NCBI RefSeq assembly: GCF_022603395.1 | Contig: NZ_JAIBKA010000005.1 | Coordinates: 62,001-126,000 of the forward strand | Direction: 5' to 3' | DNA length: 64,000 nt | Source of the DNA: Desulfoferrobacter suflitae | GTDB lineage: Bacteria > Desulfobacterota > Syntrophobacteria > Syntrophobacterales > Syntrophobacteraceae | In this document: positions 53,544-62,622 of the stretch, in pieces | Numbering within the stretch: position 1 is the stretch's first letter | How the letters are laid out: every line of letters begins with the position of its first letter | Notes under the pieces: generated by a model | The model's input: only the letters and a program-made list of their open reading frames with translations | Databases searched by the model: none | What the model was told of the DNA's origin: nothing | Program-made: the position numbers and the translations under genes

Positions 53544-53724
53544 GTCGCCTCTCTATACTTGTCTCGCACACTCAGATTCCGTGCTTGCCGGACTCCACAA
53601 TGCCCACCATCCGTGCCTGGTGCACTTGGCTCCTGCGGACGAGTCTTCGGGATCTTACTCAAAAAGACTTGCCTGCTCAACAAAATTGGAGCTGAGCCGC
53701 ACAAGTGTGCCGCAACGGTGGCCC

Positions 53725-54846
53725 TCACCGGGGCGGCTCGCGCAAGGTTATCCGGAAAGTGGTGTGCAGGTTCGGAATACTGGTCACTGTGATGTGCCCG
53801 CGGTGACACTCGATGATGTCCCTGCTGATGGAAAGGCCCAGTCCGGTGCCCTCAGAACGTCTGCTGAAAAATGGCTTGAAGATGTGGGGTAAAGCGCCTG
53901 CAGGTATGCCCGGGCCGTTATCGCGAATCTTCATTTCCAGGATTCCCTCGTAATAGCTTCTGGCTTCCAGTCGCAGGGTACCTTTGCCGTGCAGCGCCTG
54001 CAAAGCATTGACGCAAATGTTCAAGAGAGCCTCTTTCATGCGATCTGCGTCCAGGAACCACGTCAACTGGGAAGGTTGAACTTCGGTGATGACGGACACA
54101 TCGCCAATGAGCCCCTGATCGGTTGAGAGAATATCTTTGACCTCAGCGAACAAGCGGGCAATGGGGGTGGCACGCAGCTGCGGCAGGCGAGGTTTTGCAT
54201 AGCTCAGGAATTCATCCACTTTGCGGTTCAAGCGCATGATTTCTCGTTTCACCAGAGAAAAAATCATGTCCGCATCGTGACTGCCCACAGACTTCTTTTC
54301 CAGCAGTTTGATTCCGGTGATGATAGCACCCAGCGGCGTCCTGATTTCATGGGCCAGACCGGCCGAAATTTCTCCCAGCAGGGCAAGCCGCTCCTTGTGA
54401 ATCAGTGCCTCCGCCTGCTCGGCGACTCTGCTTTCCAATCTGCGCGAATACTGCTTGAGCTGCGTTTCCAGCTGTTTCCTCTGGGTGATATCTCGCAGGA
54501 TGTGCAGTCTTGATACCTTACCGTCGGGTGAATGGATGGGTGAAACGATTATTTCATAGTTTTTTCCCGTTTCTTGCCAGTGCCATTCGTGGCGGAGCTC
54601 GGGGCCGAACGATCCCATCTGGTGTTGGCAATGTTCGCAATTTGCCGGATGACGTCCGAAAAACTCATAACAAAGGTGCCCCTCCCCATTGCCGCACATG
54701 GCTTGCATCGCAGAGTTCATGAATTCGATGCGGTAATCTCGTCCGACAATGTAGATGCCGTCTTCCATGCTGTTGAGAATGCGCTTGAGATAATCGCTTT
54801 CCCTTTCAACCGGAGGTTGCTTGGTGAGTCTAGCGCGTTTGGCCAT
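53725..54846 (-). CDS. PAS-domain sensor histidine kinase
   Basis: About 373 residues, with no membrane segment, so cytoplasmic. PAS domain (SMEDGIYIVGRDYRIEFMN) with a cysteine cluster MCGNGEGHLCYEFFGRHPANCEHCQ that may bind a metal or sense redox; PAC (HILRDITQRKQ); coiled coil; phosphoacceptor helix AGLAHEIRTPLGAIITGI; ATPase domain with NICVNALQAL, DNGPGIPAG, FFSRRSEGTGLGLSIS. The ATG at 54846 is the nearest to the end of the regulator gene, which it overlaps by 17 bases; ATG at 54882 and 54861 are also in frame. It forms a two-component pair with that regulator. Confidence 0.88.
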   Translation of the reverse strand: MAKRARLTKQPPVERESDYLKRILNSMEDGIYIVGRDYRIEFMNSAMQAMCGNGEGHLCYEFFGRHPANCEHCQHQMGSFGPELRHEWHWQETGKNYEIIVSPIHSPDGKVSRLHILRDITQRKQLETQLKQYSRRLESRVAEQAEALIHKERLALLGEISAGLAHEIRTPLGAIITGIKLLEKKSVGSHDADMIFSLVKREIMRLNRKVDEFLSYAKPRLPQLRATPIARLFAEVKDILSTDQGLIGDVSVITEVQPSQLTWFLDADRMKEALLNICVNALQALHGKGTLRLEARSYYEGILEMKIRDNGPGIPAGALPHIFKPFFSRRSEGTGLGLSISRDIIECHRGHITVTSIPNLHTTFRITLREPPR

Positions 54847-56221
54847 CTTGTCCAAGTGCATCCTTATTATGTTCGACGCCATACTTTTTCAATTTGCGCC
54901 ACAACGTATTGTAGCCGATTCCCAAAATTTCCGCCGCCTTGGTCTTATTCTGCCGGCAATGGGACAAGACATTGAGAATGTGACGTTTTTCCATTTCGGC
55001 CAGGGACAGCTGCAGTGACTCGGTTGGGTTTGCATCACGACTTTGCAGAGGGAGGCAATCCTCGAGAAACAGATCTTGAATGTCGATCTCATCGCCTTTA
55101 TTGATGATGAGGGCGCGCTCCAGACTATTTTCCAGCTCGCGCACATTGCCCGGCCATGTGTGCTCGGTCAATCTTTTTTGGGCCGTCTCCGTCAAGCGGG
55201 GAGGGCGCCGCCTGCCCATCCGGTTGCTGAGACGCACCAAAAAGTGCTCCGCCAGGGCTAATACATCTTCCCGACGTTCCCGCAGAGGAGGAATGTAGAT
55301 GGGGATCACCTTGACCCGGAAGAACAGGTCCCGGCGAAAGCGACCTTCCCGGACCAACCGGGTAAGGTCCTGATTGGTCGCGGCAATCACCCGGACGTCC
55401 ACGGGCACTTCGCGGGGGTCTCCCACACGCCGGATGCTGCGTTCCTGCAGAGTGCGCAGGAGCTTGACCTGGAAGTTTTGAGAAGTCTCGGCGATCTCAT
55501 CGAGAAACAGCGTTCCTCCATCCGCCGCTTCAAACAGCCCTTTTTGGTTTCTATGAGCACCGGTGAAGGAGCCTCGCATGTGACCGAACAGTTCGCTTTC
55601 CAGCAAGTCTTCCGGCATGGCGCCGCAATTGACCGCCAGAAAAGGTCCTTGCGAACGCTTACTGCGCTCATGGATCAGATGGGCCATCAATTCCTTGCCG
55701 GTGCCGCTTTCTCCTTCGATAAGCACCGTGGCTTCTGTTTTCGCCACGTCATGGATGGTCTCAATGACCTGTTGCATGGAGGGGCTTTGTGCGACAATTC
55801 TATCGAGTCCCAGTGCCCCGGCAAATCGCTCCTGCAGGTGTTCAACCTGCTGACGCAGCCCCCGGCACTCACGCGCTTTATTGATGGCGCGCACCAGGTA
55901 CTCGGGATCAACCGGTTTGGTGAGATAATCGTAGGCCCCTTCTTTCATCGCCGCCACAGCCGTAGCGACGGACCCGTACCCGGTAATGACCAGAATTTCG
56001 GCAGCGGCCTGGAGTTGTCGCACATCCCGCATGACATCCAAACCGTTTTCTTCGCCCAGACGCAAATCGGTGACCACTACCTCGAAGCGATGACGCTCGA
56101 GCGCCTGACGAGCATCAGTGCGGCTGGCCACGGCAATCACGTCCAACCCTTCCTGCTCCAGATAGAGACTCTGAGTGATCCTCAGGGCCTCATCATCTTC
56201 TACCAAAAGCACACACGCCAT
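54830..56221 (-). CDS. NtrC-family sigma-54-dependent response regulator
   Basis: 463 residues: receiver domain with Asp52 (VVVTDLRLGEENG) and Lys102; AAA+ domain with GESGTGKE (170-177) and GSFTGA (217-222, where GAFTGA is standard; the Ala to Ser change is seen in some active members); and a Fis-type helix-turn-helix (LNVLSHCRQNKTKAAEILGIGYNTLWRKLKKYGV). It activates sigma-54 promoters after phosphorylation by the partner kinase, whose gene it overlaps by 17 bases. Targets are not identified. Confidence 0.93.
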   Translation of the reverse strand: MACVLLVEDDEALRITQSLYLEQEGLDVIAVASRTDARQALERHRFEVVVTDLRLGEENGLDVMRDVRQLQAAAEILVITGYGSVATAVAAMKEGAYDYLTKPVDPEYLVRAINKARECRGLRQQVEHLQERFAGALGLDRIVAQSPSMQQVIETIHDVAKTEATVLIEGESGTGKELMAHLIHERSKRSQGPFLAVNCGAMPEDLLESELFGHMRGSFTGAHRNQKGLFEAADGGTLFLDEIAETSQNFQVKLLRTLQERSIRRVGDPREVPVDVRVIAATNQDLTRLVREGRFRRDLFFRVKVIPIYIPPLRERREDVLALAEHFLVRLSNRMGRRRPPRLTETAQKRLTEHTWPGNVRELENSLERALIINKGDEIDIQDLFLEDCLPLQSRDANPTESLQLSLAEMEKRHILNVLSHCRQNKTKAAEILGIGYNTLWRKLKKYGVEHNKDALGQDGQTR

Positions 56222-56612
56222 GCGCTAAAATGCACCTCTCAATAATTGATTGCAAAGCAAAGTCCCCACACCCGGCATTTGGTGAGCGCCCGGCAGCAGG
56301 TGTGTGGTGGGAATCATGTTGTATGCATGCCCCACTGTTTGCCCGAATAAGATTGTGCGCTGCAATCGATATATCCAAAAATTCATTCCGTTGCCTCATT
56401 TAACAATGATAACAGCTCCTCGCTGTGAAGCCCAATTAACATTGGGCATTTCCTATAGTTTTCGCTCTAAGGTTGCAAATACATTTATGTTCGGTAGAAT
56501 GTAGGCATGGTGACAAGAGTTCAGCCGGCAGTTGCTCCTAAAATTCAACCAAAACCCAGCGCGTCAGCGATACATTGCATGACAGCGAATACCACATCGG
56601 ACCCCGGATAGC
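56222..56612. other. Divergent intergenic region, response regulator / MscS gene
   Basis: 391 bases with no gene. A 7-bp hairpin, GCCCAAT (56430-56436) and ATTGGGC (56441-56447), loop TAAC, is the only clear structure. I found no good sigma-54 site (GG-N10-GC) facing either gene. Confidence 0.45.
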
Positions 56613-58259
56613 ATGACATATTCCAGCTTTTTCAAGTTCCTCCCAATGGTCATATTTTTCGCCCTGGGCACTCTTACGCCCCTGGCAGATGCTCCGCAGG
56701 CGGGAACAAATGCCACAGGGGGGGAAAGCAGCAGGTCGAGCGGACAGGCCGTGGCGTCGACCCCGGACGAAGCGCAGGAAATCGATTTGATCGGAACAAA
56801 ATTGAATCATCAAATCGACGGGATAGGCAATGAAATAGCCGCCTTCATGGACGAAAAAATCACCTCGTATCTGGGCAACTGGGTGAATTCTACAGCCCCC
56901 TTCGGCATATCATGGCTGACGTTTATCGCCTGCGGATCCCTCGTTGTTTTGGTACTGATCATAGAACGTTTGCTGCGTGCTCTGAACCGCAGATTGATGC
57001 GCAGAATGAGTGGGGAAGAGAAACCGTTCAACCTGCTGGAGCTCATCCTTGCCGCATTGGCCAGGCCCCTGTCTCTGCTCCTATGGACCTATGGGCTGTT
57101 TGCGGCCTTTAGCCCTTTTTTCCAATACTTCCGCCAACCGGACGGCACCAATGTGGTGCAGGGGCTGGCCCATCAGGCGACCCATGTTGCCGGCAGCGTC
57201 GTGCCTTTCTGGGCCATATTCAATTTTATCGGGCTGTTGGACGATGCCCTCGAGAGCAGAGCGAAAAGATCGGGCAGCGCGACGGATCGGATTTTATCGA
57301 CACTCATGAGCAGTTGGCGGCGCCCGTTGAAGACCCTGTTTCTCATCGTATGGGTGAGGTTGGTCGTCTCCATAGCGGGTGGACCAAAGCTATGGATTGC
57401 TCTGGTGAATCATGGCTTCGCCATGGCTCTCATCGGCACCATGGCCTGGTTGATCATCCGCACCACCGACATCCTGGAAGACCTGGTTTTATCCCGCTAC
57501 CGCATTGATGTTGCAGACAATTTGGAAGCACGAAAGATTCACACCCAGATTCGGTTCTTGAAACGAGTCATTGTGACGGTGGTGCTGGTCATCGCGGCTG
57601 CCTCGATGTTGATGGTTTTTCCCAAAGTACGACAATTTGGCGCGAGTATTCTGGCTTCTGCAGGCGTCGTGGGGATCGTTGCAGGTTTGGCGGTACAGCG
57701 TTCCATAGCAAACCTTCTGGTTGGCATCCAGGTCGCCATTACTCAGCCAATCCGGGTGGACGATGTGGTCATCGTTGAGAACGAATGGGGCCAGATCGAA
57801 GAGATCACTTCCACCTATGTCGTCGTGCGCATCTGGGACCTGCGACGGCTGATCCTGCCGATCACCTATTTCACTGAAAAACCGTTTGAGAACTGGACCA
57901 GAACTTCTGCGGATCTCATCGGCACGGTGTTCATCTATGCCGATTACTCGATCCCGGTCGACGCAGTTCGCCAGGAACTACACAGAATCCTGCAAGAATC
58001 CGATCTCTGGGACGGCAAGGCTTGGGCACTACAGGTTACCGACGCCAGGGAGCACACCATTGAATTGCGCGCCATGGTGAGCGCGGCAAATGCTTCAGCA
58101 GCGTGGAATCTTCGCTGCCAGGTACGAGAAGAACTGATCCTTTTCATCCAGAAAAACTATCCGGAAAGCCTGCCCAAATTCCGCACCGAATTGACCCGAA
58201 ACGGATCAGAGGAAAAGCCCGCCTTCCTGCTACCCGAAAAGGCCGGCGCAAAAAGTTAA
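56613..58259 (+). CDS. MscS-family mechanosensitive ion channel
   Basis: 548 residues. Signal peptide or first helix (FFKFLPMVIFFALGTLTPLADA), a periplasmic segment, several membrane helices and an MscS core: the pore helix FGASILASAGVVGIVAGLAVQRSIANLLVGIQVAITQPIRVDDVVIVENEWGQIEEITSTYVVV. The cytoplasmic beta domain follows, with LILPITYFTEKPFENWTR. It would release solutes on osmotic downshift. The C-terminal region resembles YbdG/MscM-type channels. Plus strand, convergent with the small unknown gene. Confidence 0.92.
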   Translation: MTYSSFFKFLPMVIFFALGTLTPLADAPQAGTNATGGESSRSSGQAVASTPDEAQEIDLIGTKLNHQIDGIGNEIAAFMDEKITSYLGNWVNSTAPFGISWLTFIACGSLVVLVLIIERLLRALNRRLMRRMSGEEKPFNLLELILAALARPLSLLLWTYGLFAAFSPFFQYFRQPDGTNVVQGLAHQATHVAGSVVPFWAIFNFIGLLDDALESRAKRSGSATDRILSTLMSSWRRPLKTLFLIVWVRLVVSIAGGPKLWIALVNHGFAMALIGTMAWLIIRTTDILEDLVLSRYRIDVADNLEARKIHTQIRFLKRVIVTVVLVIAAASMLMVFPKVRQFGASILASAGVVGIVAGLAVQRSIANLLVGIQVAITQPIRVDDVVIVENEWGQIEEITSTYVVVRIWDLRRLILPITYFTEKPFENWTRTSADLIGTVFIYADYSIPVDAVRQELHRILQESDLWDGKAWALQVTDAREHTIELRAMVSAANASAAWNLRCQVREELILFIQKNYPESLPKFRTELTRNGSEEKPAFLLPEKAGAKS

Positions 58260-58309
58260 CCCTGTTTGCCGTGCCCGGGCCAAGATCGTGAACCTGGCCC
58301 AGGTCTGCC

Positions 58310-58660
58310 TCACCAGCTCATTTCTTTTTCCAAATCCTCGTATAAATCCTCCAGCCGGTAGAGCGTCTGATCGAGCTCGTTCAGGTGGCGTGACAGCAGA
58401 TGTTCTCGCGCCTCATCACGCACTTTTTGAATTTTGTCATGAAAACGATGAATGGGTTTTTTGGCGGTGTCCGGAATCGCAGGATCATTTCTCAGTCGGG
58501 TCAAGACCTCCACCAGCTGATACACATTCGGCTGTTCCTCCAACACCCGTTCGTAACCCCATTCTTTGAGGAAATTCGCCAGATTTGGAAATCGACCGGC
58601 AAGGCCTGCCGAACCATAAATCGGTATGAGCTTGATTTCGATTTCAATAAACTTACTCAT
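58310..58660 (-). CDS. Conserved-looking hypothetical protein, helical
   Basis: 116 residues, not recognised. The first part has a short basic/hydrophobic beta segment (KFIEIEIKLIPIYGSAGLAGRFPN) and the rest is helical and charged (LVEVLTRLRNDP, KIQKVRDEAREHLLSRHLNELDQ, LEDLYEDLEKEMSW), probably a coiled coil. No signal peptide or membrane helix. It follows mutM on the same strand with a gap of 81 bases that holds the tandem repeat. A weak hairpin (GGGCCA/TGGCCC, 58277-58300) lies after it. Confidence 0.6.
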   Translation of the reverse strand: MSKFIEIEIKLIPIYGSAGLAGRFPNLANFLKEWGYERVLEEQPNVYQLVEVLTRLRNDPAIPDTAKKPIHRFHDKIQKVRDEAREHLLSRHLNELDQTLYRLEDLYEDLEKEMSW

Positions 58661-58709
58661 TCACTATTCCCCCTGTAGATTCCATTGGAGCAAATTGTCC
58701 CTGCGCAAC

Positions 58710-58753
58710 CGCTGGCAGTGCAATCACCGCTGGCAGTGCAATCACCGCTGGCA
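58710..58753. repeat. 18-bp tandem repeat overlapping the mutM stop
   Basis: CGCTGGCAGTGCAATCAC occurs twice in tandem (58710-58727, 58728-58745), and the first eight bases occur a third time (58746-58753), inside the end of mutM. The mutM stop codon (58742-58744) lies within the second copy, so the repeat is an 18-base duplication of the gene's 3' end. Confidence 0.85.
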
Positions 58754-59557
58754 CATTCTGCAGAAGTAAGTGGAGCGCTGCCCGGAACGAATTCGCCGGA
58801 TGGCGGAACCGCATATCCGGCACGGTGCACCGGCTCGGTCGTACACCATGAGCTGCAGCTGAAAATACCCCGGTTTTCCGGACGCATCGCAAAAATCCCG
58901 CAATGTCGTTCCGCCCTGTTGCAGAGCGTTCACCAGAACCTTTTTGATGGCGTTCGTGAGCCGCTCATAACGCTTCAGCGAGATACGTCCGGCGGCCCGA
59001 TTGGGATGAATTCCCGCTGCGAAGAGTGATTCATTGGCATAGATATTACCAATCCCTGAAACAATGCGGCTGTTCATGAGAAATTCTTTGATTTTCAGTG
59101 CCCTCCCGCGTGACTGCTCATACAGATATTGTGCCGTCAAACCATCTTCCAGCGGCTCTTTGCCAAGGGCAGCCAGGAGTGGGTGTTGATCGGGTGGCTC
59201 CGTGGTCCAGAGAGCACACCCGAAGCGACGGGGATCGTTGAAGCGCAATATTTTCCCGTTCCCGAATACCAGGTCGAGATGGTCATGTTTATCGGCAGGC
59301 TGTTGGTTGCGACGGACCAGAAGAGTGCCGGACATCCCCAGATGCATGATGAGCGTACCCCCTTCGGTTTGGATCAACAGGTACTTGGCCCGCCGCTCTA
59401 CCGCAATGACCCGTTGTCCGGGCAGGGAGCGGGCCAGCTCCACCGGCACCGGCCACCTCAGCGCGGCATTCCTTACAATGACGCGGGTGACCGTCTGACC
59501 CGTAATTTCAGGGGCGATACAGCGACGTATGGTCTCTACCTCGGGCAATTCCGGCAT
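58742..59557 (-). CDS. mutM: Formamidopyrimidine-DNA glycosylase
   Basis: Removes 8-oxoguanine and formamidopyrimidines and nicks DNA. The ATG at 59557 gives MPELPEVETIRR, so Pro2 becomes the catalytic N-terminus after Met removal, with Glu3 and the conserved Lys in RRAKYLL. The helix-two-turn-helix region is SRIVSGIGNIYANESLFAAGIHPNRAA. The zinc finger at the end is CRICGSAI and CRMCQR. Length 271. The frame is open to 59590; the ATG at 59557 is preceded by AGGTG and gives the family N-terminus. Confidence 0.97.
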   Translation of the reverse strand: MPELPEVETIRRCIAPEITGQTVTRVIVRNAALRWPVPVELARSLPGQRVIAVERRAKYLLIQTEGGTLIMHLGMSGTLLVRRNQQPADKHDHLDLVFGNGKILRFNDPRRFGCALWTTEPPDQHPLLAALGKEPLEDGLTAQYLYEQSRGRALKIKEFLMNSRIVSGIGNIYANESLFAAGIHPNRAAGRISLKRYERLTNAIKKVLVNALQQGGTTLRDFCDASGKPGYFQLQLMVYDRAGAPCRICGSAIRRIRSGQRSTYFCRMCQR

Positions 59558-59715
59558 GCTGGCACCTGGAGTAAACGTCATTGTTGGCAAAAGTCTGTTC
59601 CAACCCAGTATAACTGAAAAACCCTGCGCGAAGAAATCGGATTGATGTCACGAGTCCTTAAGGGCGGCAGTTTTGAGTTTAACATTCTGTCCATAAGACT
59701 TATGATGCGACGCGA

Positions 59716-61509
59716 ATGGGATCGAGCGCGCGAGACATGAGAGCCAATTCAACACCATCGAAAGAACCTATGATGACCATGCCGGATTCTTCGCCGGAAA
59801 TCCATCGCAAATTGCCCGGGCACAGAGGGTTCCGGCAGAATGCCCACTGGATGCTCATCGTCCTGTATTTCCTGGTACAATTCCCGAGCCTGTTCAGCCC
59901 GGTCATCTATCACGGGGATGAAAGATTTTACACCGACGGCGCCGTGCGCATGATCCAAACAGGAGACTACCTCACCCCCTACTATTCCAGCGGAGCCCTC
60001 AGGTTTCGCAAACCCATAGCCACCTACTGGGTGATCGCGGCAAGCTATAAGATTTTCGGCATCAGCCTGTTCGCATCGCGCATCCCTTTCCTGCTTGCCG
60101 GGTGCCTGGTGATCTGGTTCACTCACAAGACCTCGCTGGCTCTACTCAAACGCGAACAAGAAGCTCTGCTGGCTGCCATTGTGATTTTCTCCAACGAACA
60201 GTTCTTCGTCATTTCCACACGCTCGACCCCTGATATTTTGCAGACCCTTTTCCTGTCGGTCAGCCTCTATGGTTTCGCCAATATTCTTTTCAACCGATCC
60301 AAGGCGCGGCTCGACTATGGCTGCGCCTACCTTGGAGCGGCCCTCACAGTGGCCACCAAAGGGCTGTTGGGCATGGTTCCTGTCGTGTACGCCTTCGCAT
60401 TCAGTGTTATCGCCCCCAAAGAGCTGACCAGGCCGAGAAACCTGATCGACCTGCCGGTTATGGCGTCTGCTGCTGTGGTTGCCCTCTTTTGGTACGCCCT
60501 GATCCTTGCGGAACACGGCGGTTTCGCCATCGGTGGCTTTTTGGGCGACCAGGTGACGGAACGTCTCGATGGCAGCAAGGTGTATATCCTGAAAAACGCG
60601 ATGGAATACCTCATTGCGGTTCTGCGCCATTTTTTCCCGTGGTCACTGTTGCTCGTTTTGGCATTTTTACAAAAAGCCGGCTCAATAATCGACTTTATTA
60701 AGGAAAACCGATACGTATGCCTCTTCACCGGGGCTTGGTTTGCAACCCTGTATGGGATCTTCATCCTGGGCAATCTGACCCGCAGCCGCTACCTGCTTCC
60801 TGCTTATCCGCTGCTTGCCGTACTGTTTGCGGCTCTATTGATCAAGGCCACCGAGTACGCAAAATGCTCTCAACTCATTAGAAAAGTTGAGAACACCCTG
60901 GTCCTCTCCGGCCTCGCCGCGGCGGTTCTGATTGCCTTGGCCGGTGCCAGGGTGGACTTTAGATGGTCGGCAGGAGGCAGCCTGTTATTTGTGTTTACTT
61001 TGGTTCCCTACCTGCTGCTGTTCAAGCACAGCAATATGGGAGGATTTGCCGTCACCGGTGTATTTTTGGTTCTGCTCTATGCAACTTTTTTCACCTTTCT
61101 CAAACCGGTTTTTTCCGTATCTCCAGTCACTTCTCTGGCACAGTGTCTTGCCCCCGTCAGCATGTCAAAGCCCGTCAGGGTGGCATCCATCGGCCTACCC
61201 CATGAATATCAACACCAACTGACACTGTTTTCGGATGGGGCCGTGTGGGTTGCGGAGCTCCTCGATCTGCCTGGCAAAAGGCAATTGGAGCAGTACCCCG
61301 CCCTCATTGTTTCCGAAAATTACAGAGAAGAATTAATCGGTTACGGGTACCAGGTGCAGCAGTGCGGCTATGAATACAGGAGATGGCACTTAAAAGACAT
61401 GCTCGCATTGTTGAACAGCTCCCAAAAACGGCAGCGCATTGCTTCCATGAAGGAGTTCTATTACGTGGCTTTGCCTCGGGAACGGCCAGGCCTGCTACCA
61501 TCTCACTAA
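59716..61509 (+). CDS. GT39/ArnT-like membrane glycosyltransferase
   Basis: 597 residues with 10-12 membrane helices. The first periplasmic loop carries the PMT/ArnT signature HGDERFYTDGAVRMIQTGDYLTPYY with the catalytic Asp-Glu pair, then GALRFRKPIATYWVIAASYKIFGIS. Such enzymes move a sugar (L-Ara4N, mannose, galacturonate) from a polyprenyl phosphate to lipid A, protein or a glycan on the outer face of the inner membrane. The start is uncertain: ATGs at 59716, 59737, 59770 and 59779 are in frame and none has a strong ribosome site. Its last 15 bases overlap the convergent fabH gene. Confidence 0.85.
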   Translation: MGSSARDMRANSTPSKEPMMTMPDSSPEIHRKLPGHRGFRQNAHWMLIVLYFLVQFPSLFSPVIYHGDERFYTDGAVRMIQTGDYLTPYYSSGALRFRKPIATYWVIAASYKIFGISLFASRIPFLLAGCLVIWFTHKTSLALLKREQEALLAAIVIFSNEQFFVISTRSTPDILQTLFLSVSLYGFANILFNRSKARLDYGCAYLGAALTVATKGLLGMVPVVYAFAFSVIAPKELTRPRNLIDLPVMASAAVVALFWYALILAEHGGFAIGGFLGDQVTERLDGSKVYILKNAMEYLIAVLRHFFPWSLLLVLAFLQKAGSIIDFIKENRYVCLFTGAWFATLYGIFILGNLTRSRYLLPAYPLLAVLFAALLIKATEYAKCSQLIRKVENTLVLSGLAAAVLIALAGARVDFRWSAGGSLLFVFTLVPYLLLFKHSNMGGFAVTGVFLVLLYATFFTFLKPVFSVSPVTSLAQCLAPVSMSKPVRVASIGLPHEYQHQLTLFSDGAVWVAELLDLPGKRQLEQYPALIVSENYREELIGYGYQVQQCGYEYRRWHLKDMLALLNSSQKRQRIASMKEFYYVALPRERPGLLPSH

Positions 61510-62490
61510 CGCCGAGCCCCAGGTAAAACCCGAGCCAAAGGCGATCAGCAGGATCAGATCGCCCCTTTGTAATTTGCCGGAGCGGTAGTTCTCATCAAGC
61601 AGCAGCGGAATCGATGCAGCCGTTGTGTTTCCATATTTTTGAATGTTGTTGAGAAACCTCTCAGGGGGGATGTTCGATTTTTCGGCGACCATCTGGTTGA
61701 TCCTCAGGTTGGCTTGGTGGGGAATGACGTATTTGATTTCATCGGGTCTGAGACCGTTTTTTTTCAGGGTATGGTGAACCAGTTCCACGAGTCTTGTGAC
61801 GGCGTGCTTGAAGACCGTCCTGCCGTCCATGTGCGGCCAGATCTCTTTCCCGCCGATGCTTTCCTGACTCAGGTAGGGCTTGCGGGATATGTCCCATACG
61901 TCCATGTGCAACGCTTTAGCGAATTCACCATCGGCATGAAGCTCCGTGTACAAAACCCCCTGATCTAGTGTCTCGCATGCGGTAAAAACCGCTGCACCCG
62001 CAGCGTCGCCGAAAAGCACCGCCACATCGCGCCCCCGATCCGAGAAGTCGAGCGCGCTCGAATGGATTTCCGAGCCCACCACCAGGATGTTTTTATAAGT
62101 GCCGGCTCGAATGAGTGCGTCGGCTACCGTCATGGAATACAGAAAACCGGTGCATTGGTTGCGCACATCCATGCAGCCTATGTGCCGCACCCCCAGTTTT
62201 TTTTGCAGGTAACACCCGGTCCCGGGAAAATGATGATCCGGACTGAGGGTGGCAAAAATAATGAAGTCGACATCGGAAGCACTCATTGCAGCATCTTCGA
62301 GAGCTCTCCTGGATGCTTCCAGTGCGAGGTCCGAACACAGCGTCCCCTCATCCGCAAAGCGCCGTTCTTCAATGCCTGTGCGGGTTTGAATCCATTCGTT
62401 GCTGGTGGTGAACAATTTGGCGAGGTCATCGTTGGTGACTACTTTCGGCGGCACATAGGATCCGATGCCGCGAATGGTCGCTCGAATCAT
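61495..62490 (-). CDS. fabH: 3-oxoacyl-ACP synthase III (KAS III)
   Basis: 331 residues. Starts fatty acid synthesis by joining acetyl-CoA to malonyl-ACP. The catalytic triad is Cys113 (RNQCTGFLYSM), His258 (IPHQANLRI) and Asn288 (YGNTTAASIP). GDAAGAAVF and IAFGSGFTWGSALVRW at the end are typical. AAAGGAG lies six bases before the ATG. It is alone, with no other fab genes near, so a branched or special starter role, as in secondary FabH paralogues, is possible. Confidence 0.9.
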   Translation of the reverse strand: MIRATIRGIGSYVPPKVVTNDDLAKLFTTSNEWIQTRTGIEERRFADEGTLCSDLALEASRRALEDAAMSASDVDFIIFATLSPDHHFPGTGCYLQKKLGVRHIGCMDVRNQCTGFLYSMTVADALIRAGTYKNILVVGSEIHSSALDFSDRGRDVAVLFGDAAGAAVFTACETLDQGVLYTELHADGEFAKALHMDVWDISRKPYLSQESIGGKEIWPHMDGRTVFKHAVTRLVELVHHTLKKNGLRPDEIKYVIPHQANLRINQMVAEKSNIPPERFLNNIQKYGNTTAASIPLLLDENYRSGKLQRGDLILLIAFGSGFTWGSALVRW

Positions 62491-62622
62491 CTGAGTCTCC
62501 TTTACAACGCAATGGCTGAACCAGGTTTGTGTGGCGGTCGCGCGCAGTATCGCCCGGCAATTCTTGATAAGATTTAGTGAGTTGTCAATAATAATGCGGT
62601 ATTTCTCACGGTAAATTTGTTC

